DNA of 64,000 nt from Oscillospiraceae bacterium (GTDB taxonomy: Bacteria; Bacillota; Clostridia; Oscillospirales; Ruminococcaceae), in the NCBI GenBank assembly GCA_018380115.1, contig JAGZUF010000013.1, forward strand, positions 17,113 through 81,112. The letters run 5' to 3'. The translations under genes and the position numbers were made by a program. Positions 60,330-64,000 of the stretch are shown here, in pieces. The notes beneath the pieces were generated by a model. The model was not told the origin of the DNA. It ran no database searches and was given only the letters and a program-made list of their open reading frames with translations. Within the stretch, counting starts at the first letter, position 1. Every line of letters starts with the position of its first letter.

Positions 60330-60863
60330 TTAATCAGCTTCACAATAGAAAAGAATGTCTGCCTTTCCTTCTTGCTTCGTGTGCCGATATACATTGGTAT
60401 CAAGTCCTCCAATATAAAAGCCAGAGTTCAGATAAAATAAGCAGGCACCCGGATTATTGTCTTGACCTTGCGTATAAAGTCCATAATACCCATATTGTGT
60501 GGCAATTTCTTTTGCTTTTGCTATCAACGCTTGTCCGACATGCTGACCACGATACTTTTTATTCACTTTCAAGTCATACAGATACATATACTTGAAAAAT
60601 CCGGGCTGCAAAATAACCAATCCTACACATTTTTCACCATCATAAGCGCCGAGAAATACACTGTCCTCCATATCCTCATAAACGTAGTCCTTGTTTGGGA
60701 AAGTTATTTCTGTGATATTTTCAGGGTGATACCGCTCCAACTTATAAGTCCAATGTCCATTATTAAAGGACGGGATAATCCGTCCAAATACAGGAAATGC
60801 TTCATTGGGAATATTTATATCCGATTTATGCTGTGCATCAATACGTCTAATTTCAATCATCAT
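60330..60863 (-). CDS. GNAT acetyltransferase, streptothricin acetyltransferase (Sat)-like
   Basis: The 177-residue protein matches the SatA/Sat4 layout: early NEAFPVFGRIIP, middle CVGLVILQPGFFKYMYLYDLKVNKKYRGQHVGQALI with the acetyl-CoA loop RGQHVG, and YTQGQDNNPGACLFYLNSGFYIGGLDTNVY near the end, like the LETQDNN-ACKFY region of Sat4. It may acetylate streptothricin or another amine. GGAG precedes ATG 60863. AT-rich; lies in the island. Confidence 0.8.
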   Translation of the reverse strand: MMIEIRRIDAQHKSDINIPNEAFPVFGRIIPSFNNGHWTYKLERYHPENITEITFPNKDYVYEDMEDSVFLGAYDGEKCVGLVILQPGFFKYMYLYDLKVNKKYRGQHVGQALIAKAKEIATQYGYYGLYTQGQDNNPGACLFYLNSGFYIGGLDTNVYRHTKQEGKADILFYCEAD

Positions 60864-60880
60864 ATTCGCTCCGTTAAATT

Positions 60881-61015
60881 CTAATTTATTGCTTTTATCA
60901 AAACAGTATGAAAAATCAAAGGAACAAGCAGAATTAAAATTGCACCTGCTACGCATACAGCAATTACTTTTTGGAAACTTCGTTTTTCTTGCTCTGTTAT
61001 ATTCCGGCATTTCGG
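60881..61015 (-). pseudogene. C-terminal fragment of a small membrane protein
   Basis: The frame ITEQEKRSFQKVIAVCVAG followed by a hydrophobic run ILILLVPLIFHTVLIKAIN reads like the end of a small membrane protein. Its upstream part is replaced by the khpA terminator, and the only upstream ATGs are inside that terminator. It is a broken gene at the island edge. Confidence 0.5.
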
Positions 61016-61044
61016 CTGCCTGCTTTTTCTATCGTTTATATGAA

Positions 61045-61096
61045 AAAATGGCTGTCGCAAACGCCCCGAAGCCGGGAAATTTGCGACAGCCATTTT
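61045..61096 (-). terminator. Terminator of the ylxM-ffh-rpsP-khpA operon
   Basis: A 17-bp stem AAAATGGCTGTCGCAAA and its complement with an 18-base loop ends in a T-run on the minus strand. Confidence 0.88.
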
Positions 61097-61119
61097 CATT
61101 GGCTGCGGCATGAGGAAAA

Positions 61120-61359
61120 TCAGTCGTCGATCTCCACCATGACCTTTTTGTTTTCGCGCACGGCTGCGGCGCGCATCACAACGCGAATAGCCTTTGCAAT
61201 GCGGCCCTGCTTGCCGATCACACGGCCCATGTCGTCTTCCGCTACGGTGAGGTGGTAGACGATGACGCCTTCCTCATTGGGCTCGTCCTCCGTCACACGG
61301 ACGGCGGCCTTGTCTTCCACAAGGCCCTGGGCAAGCGCCAACAAAAGCTCCTGCATCAT
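61120..61359 (-). CDS. khpA: KH-domain RNA-binding protein KhpA
   Basis: The 79-residue single KH domain has the GxxG loop in GRVIGKQGRIAKAIR. It binds RNA with KhpB to tune cell division and small RNAs in Firmicutes. It is 18 bases after rpsP, its usual neighbour. Confidence 0.95.
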   Translation of the reverse strand: MMQELLLALAQGLVEDKAAVRVTEDEPNEEGVIVYHLTVAEDDMGRVIGKQGRIAKAIRVVMRAAAVRENKKVMVEIDD

Positions 61360-61377
61360 AAACCCTCCCTCAAAGCC

Positions 61378-61620
61378 TTACAGAATGTTGTTCTTTTTCA
61401 GAAGAACGCGCACGGTATCCGTGGGCTGGGCGCCGTTCGCGATCCAGGCTTTCGCCTTGTCGCTGTCAATCTTCACAACAGCCGGGTCCTTCGTGGGGTC
61501 GTAATAACCGATCTCCTCGATGAAACGGCCGTCGCGGGGGAAACGGGAATCCGCCACCACCACGCGGTAGAACGGGGCCTTCTTCGCGCCCATGCGGCGC
61601 AGTCTGATTTTAACAGCCAT
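61378..61620 (-). CDS. rpsP: 30S ribosomal protein S16
   Basis: The 80-residue protein starts MAVKIRLRRMGAKKAPFYRVVVADSR and includes IEEIGYYDPTKDP. It is essential for 30S assembly. It sits between ffh and khpA. A small GGCGGA/TCCGCC hairpin in the 85-base gap after ffh could modulate readthrough. Confidence 0.98.
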   Translation of the reverse strand: MAVKIRLRRMGAKKAPFYRVVVADSRFPRDGRFIEEIGYYDPTKDPAVVKIDSDKAKAWIANGAQPTDTVRVLLKKNNIL

Positions 61621-61705
61621 GCTGTCACCTCCTACACATAAAACATGATTTTTTATAGCAACGGCGGAACACGTCCGCCGGAACTATCTGTGGGGAAAGG
61701 GCCTT

Positions 61706-63058
61706 CTACATAAATTTCCCAAGCCCGCCAAAGCCGCCGAAGCGCCGGCCAAAGCCTTTGGGGTTGCGCTTCACCTGCTTCATCAGCTTCTGCATCTGCT
61801 CAAACTGGCGCAGCAGCTTATTCACATCCTCCACGCGCGTGCCGGAACCGGCTGCGATGCGGCGCTTGCGCTTGGGGTTGATGATGGAAGGCTTTTCGCG
61901 CTCGGCCGGAGTCATGCTGTGGATGATAGCCTCGATATGCACCATTTCTTTTGAGTTTTCCAGCGCGTCCACATCCACCTTGCCGGAAACACCCGGCATC
62001 ATGGAGAGCATAGCACCCACGCCGCCCATCTTTTTCAGCTGCTGGAACTGGGCCAGCATGTCGTTCATGTCAAACTTGTTTTCCAGCATGCGCCGGGCTG
62101 TTTTTTCCGCCTCTTTGGCGTCGGCTGTGCTCTGTGCCTTTTCAATCAGCGTCAGCACATCGCCCATGCCGAGAATGCGGCTGGCCATGCGGTCGGGGTA
62201 AAAGGGCTCCAAATCGTCCAGCTTTTCGCCCACACCCGCAAACTTGATGGGCTTGCCGGTGACAGCGCGCACAGAAAGTGCGCTGCCGCCGCGGGTGTCG
62301 CCGTCCAGCTTTGTGAGGATGACGCCGTCAAGGCCGGTGCTCTCGCCAAAGGCCTTGGCTACGTTTACAGCATCCTGGCCGGCCATGGCGTCAATGACGA
62401 GCAGCGTTTCATCTACTGCGACGGCCTGCTTGATGCGCTGCAGCTCTTCCATCAGCTCTTCATCTACATGCAGGCGGCCCGCTGTGTCCAGAATGACGAT
62501 GTCGTTGCCGTAGTCTTTCGCATGGGCCACAGCCTTTGCAGCAATAGCCTCAGGCTTTTCCCCCTCCAGCCTGAACACCGGCGCGCCCGCCTGGGCGCCC
62601 ACGATGCAAAGCTGCTCTACTGCGGCGGGGCGGTAGATGTCGCAGGCCACCAGCAACGGCCTGTGGCCCTCTTTCAGAAACCGCTTGGCAAGCTTGGCGC
62701 AGTGTGTGGTTTTGCCTGCGCCCTGCAGGCCGCACATCATGATGACGGTGGGCGGCTTCGATTTGATATGGATGCGCGCCGGGCCCTCGCCGCCTCCCAT
62801 GAGGGCCACGAGCTCTTCATTCACGATTTTTATCACCTGCTGGGCAGGGGTGAGGCTCTCCATCACCTCATGGCCCATACAGCGCTCGGTAACCGTTTTG
62901 ATGAACCCTTTGGCGACGGTGTAGTTTACATCCGCCTCCAGAAGGGCCACACGCACTTCGCGCATGGCGTCCTTTACGTCCTGCTCGGAAAGCTTGCCCT
63001 TGCCGCGCAGCTTCTTGAACACGCCGCCCAGCTTGGAAGCCAGCGATTCAAACGCCAT
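61706..63058 (-). CDS. ffh: Signal recognition particle protein Ffh
   Basis: The 450-residue GTPase of the signal recognition particle has an N domain, the G domain with GLQGAGKTTH, DTAGRLHVDEEL, TKLDGDTRGG, and a Met-rich M domain (about 300-450) with RVEDVNKLLRQFEQMQKLMKQ and a Gly-rich end. YlxM precedes it by 48 bp, as in most Firmicutes. Confidence 0.98.
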   Translation of the reverse strand: MAFESLASKLGGVFKKLRGKGKLSEQDVKDAMREVRVALLEADVNYTVAKGFIKTVTERCMGHEVMESLTPAQQVIKIVNEELVALMGGGEGPARIHIKSKPPTVIMMCGLQGAGKTTHCAKLAKRFLKEGHRPLLVACDIYRPAAVEQLCIVGAQAGAPVFRLEGEKPEAIAAKAVAHAKDYGNDIVILDTAGRLHVDEELMEELQRIKQAVAVDETLLVIDAMAGQDAVNVAKAFGESTGLDGVILTKLDGDTRGGSALSVRAVTGKPIKFAGVGEKLDDLEPFYPDRMASRILGMGDVLTLIEKAQSTADAKEAEKTARRMLENKFDMNDMLAQFQQLKKMGGVGAMLSMMPGVSGKVDVDALENSKEMVHIEAIIHSMTPAEREKPSIINPKRKRRIAAGSGTRVEDVNKLLRQFEQMQKLMKQVKRNPKGFGRRFGGFGGLGKFM

Positions 63059-63106
63059 ACCATGCGCCCCCTTCTACGGGGCCCGAAGGCCCGTTCTTCG
63101 TTTGCC

Positions 63107-63475
63107 TCATACATCCCCAAGGGAATCAATTACCCGCAGCATCTCATCTGCGGCGCGTGCCACGGCACTGTTCGGGCTGTAGCTGCCCGCGTTGGAAAAG
63201 CGCACCTCTCTGGCCAGCGCCTCGAGGCGGCTGATGCCCTCGCGCAGCACACGCGAACGGGCGGCAAAGCCTATCTTTTCCTCCAGCTCCAGCAGGGTGG
63301 CCTCGCCGCGCTTGATGGCATCACGCACACCCTGCCGCGTGATGCCGAAGTTCTCGGCTATCTCGGCCAGGGAATAATCGTCGTTGTAATACTGCACCAT
63401 CACGTCGCGCTGTTTCTCTGTCAGCACATCGCCGTAAAAATCGAGCAGATACGAAATCTCCCATTTCTTCGCCAT
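63107..63475 (-). CDS. ylxM: YlxM signal recognition particle-associated HTH protein
   Basis: The 122-residue protein has a sigma-4-like HTH: LTEKQRDVMVQYYNDDYSLAEIAENFGITRQGVRDAIKRGEATLLELEEKIG. It binds Ffh/SRP RNA and modulates SRP GTPase activity in streptococci. AAAGGGGGGC precedes the ATG. It is first in the ylxM-ffh-rpsP-khpA operon. Confidence 0.95.
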   Translation of the reverse strand: MAKKWEISYLLDFYGDVLTEKQRDVMVQYYNDDYSLAEIAENFGITRQGVRDAIKRGEATLLELEEKIGFAARSRVLREGISRLEALAREVRFSNAGSYSPNSAVARAADEMLRVIDSLGDV

Positions 63476-63503
63476 GTGCCGCGCCCCCCTTTGGATGGGA
63501 TGC

Positions 63504-63562
63504 GTGTAAAGCGTTTCGCTTTACACAAGCGTTATCATATCACAGCCCTTTTGGAAAGTCAA
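63504..63562 (-). promoter_or_regulatory. ylxM promoter followed by a 23-bp palindrome at the transcript start
   Basis: On the minus strand TTGACT (63562-63557), 17-bp spacer, TATGAT (63539-63534). A perfect palindrome GTGTAAAGCG-TTT-CGCTTTACAC occupies 63504-63526, immediately after the expected start. It could be a repressor site or a 5' mRNA-stabilising hairpin. Confidence 0.72.
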
Positions 63563-63573
63563 GTGAAAAAAGC

Positions 63574-63605
63574 GGCTTTGCAAAGCCTTGTGGATACTGT
63601 ATAAT
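63574..63605 (+). promoter_or_regulatory. Promoter of the cysteine-synthase-like gene with a GGCTTTGCAAAGCC palindrome
   Basis: TTTGCA (63577-63582), 17-bp spacer, TATAAT (63600-63605). The -35 lies inside a perfect 14-bp palindrome, 63574-63587, containing the GCTTTGCAA site seen at the XRE promoter. Confidence 0.68.
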
Positions 63606-63669
63606 AAGTGCATGGCGCATGCGCCTTTTTTCGGCGTGCGCAAAACAATGAAAGGCAGGCGGCGGGCGT

Positions 63670-64000
63670 ATGGGCATCCATGAAAGTTATTATGAAGTGC
63701 TGTATGCGCGCGAGGTGGTGCGCCTTTCCGGCTATGCGGCAAGGCACCGCCTGCCCGGCACGCTGTATGCGTATCTGGCCTATGGCGGGGCCACGCTTTC
63801 CGCTAAGGACGCCTTGGCGCAGGGCATGCTGGCCATCGCGCAGGAAAAAGGCTTTCTGAAGCCGGGCCAGCCGGTGGTAGAATGCTCTTCCGGCACCTTT
63901 GCGGTGGCGCTTGCCATTGCCTGCAGCCATTCGGGGCATCCGCTTGTGCTGTGCGTGCCGGGCAGCATTGGCCCTGCGCGCCAGAAACTGCTTACAGAGC
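63670..64000 (+). CDS. PLP-dependent cysteine synthase-like protein (3' end outside window)
   Basis: The first 110 residues of a fold-type II PLP enzyme are present. SAKDALAQGMLAIAQEKG has the S-x-K-D motif with the cofactor Lys, and VVECSSGTFAVALAIACSHSGHPLVLCVPG is the phosphate-binding region (normally TSGNTG; here SSGTFA). A thiol- or threonine-type substrate is likely; the SSGTFA change suggests it is not a standard CysK. The gene continues beyond the window end. Confidence 0.78.
   Translation, partial: MGIHESYYEVLYAREVVRLSGYAARHRLPGTLYAYLAYGGATLSAKDALAQGMLAIAQEKGFLKPGQPVVECSSGTFAVALAIACSHSGHPLVLCVPGSIGPARQKLLTE

Overview
The window is chromosomal DNA from a GC-rich Clostridia-type Firmicute, probably of the Oscillospiraceae/Ruminococcaceae kind. 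This is an inference from the gene content: strong AAGGAGG-type ribosome sites, TTGACA/TATAAT promoters, a spore-coat cotJABC operon, a YlxM-Ffh-S16-KhpA cluster, ZapA, a MinD-like ATPase beside methylglyoxal synthase, YtrA-type GntR with its ABC genes, and NPKTG-type surface sorting. There is no rRNA and no CRISPR array. There is one tRNA, for Val with anticodon CAC.

Layout. 1-8100: a secreted beta-helix-like protein, galM with a NERD protein, a TetR-ABC drug or lipid exporter, a hemolysin III family membrane protein behind a perfect palindrome, a 600-base stretch with degenerate repeats, and an XRE regulator/membrane protein pair with clear operators. 8100-11900: pgk, tpiA and gpmI of lower glycolysis. 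12000-19000: an OmpR-type two-component system, an orphan exported protein and three tandem paralogous exported propeller-like proteins, one of them frameshifted. 19000-23400: purine permease with a probable degenerate purine riboswitch, a lipid kinase lacking a standard start codon, and SPFH/NfeD membrane-domain proteins. 23600-28800: three tandem zinc-ribbon/DUF2628 membrane proteins. 29000-33400: a GH13 glucan hydrolase and glycogen phosphorylase.

33700-44600: zapA, a U32 protein, dut, maf, a MinD-like ATPase, mgsA, a GT-C-like membrane protein, a ROK protein, a ZIP metal transporter behind a palindromic operator, and a Crp/Fnr regulator divergent from an iron-sulfur protein. 44700-49150: tRNA-Val, a GntR-ABC operon ending in two very small membrane proteins, YaaA and a GDPD. 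49400-52900: a second two-component system, then cotJABC behind a leader with mutually exclusive hairpins. 53000-58250: YfcE, a TtcA-like enzyme, a nucleoside phosphorylase, an inverted-repeat element, and a CofE-like ligase divergent from a LysR regulator.

58400-61040 is an AT-rich acquired island: an XRE/membrane protein module, scraps of conjugative-element genes (Cys-rich KTR and XRE fragments), a streptothricin-acetyltransferase-like GNAT gene and a gene fragment. It stops against the terminator of the ribosomal khpA-rpsP-ffh-ylxM cluster. The window ends inside a cysteine-synthase-like gene.

No single wholly new machine is obvious. The best leads are the two-component/propeller-protein cluster, the XRE plus DER-motif membrane protein modules with readable operators, the cotJ leader switch, and a FapR-like palindrome before the hemolysin III gene.
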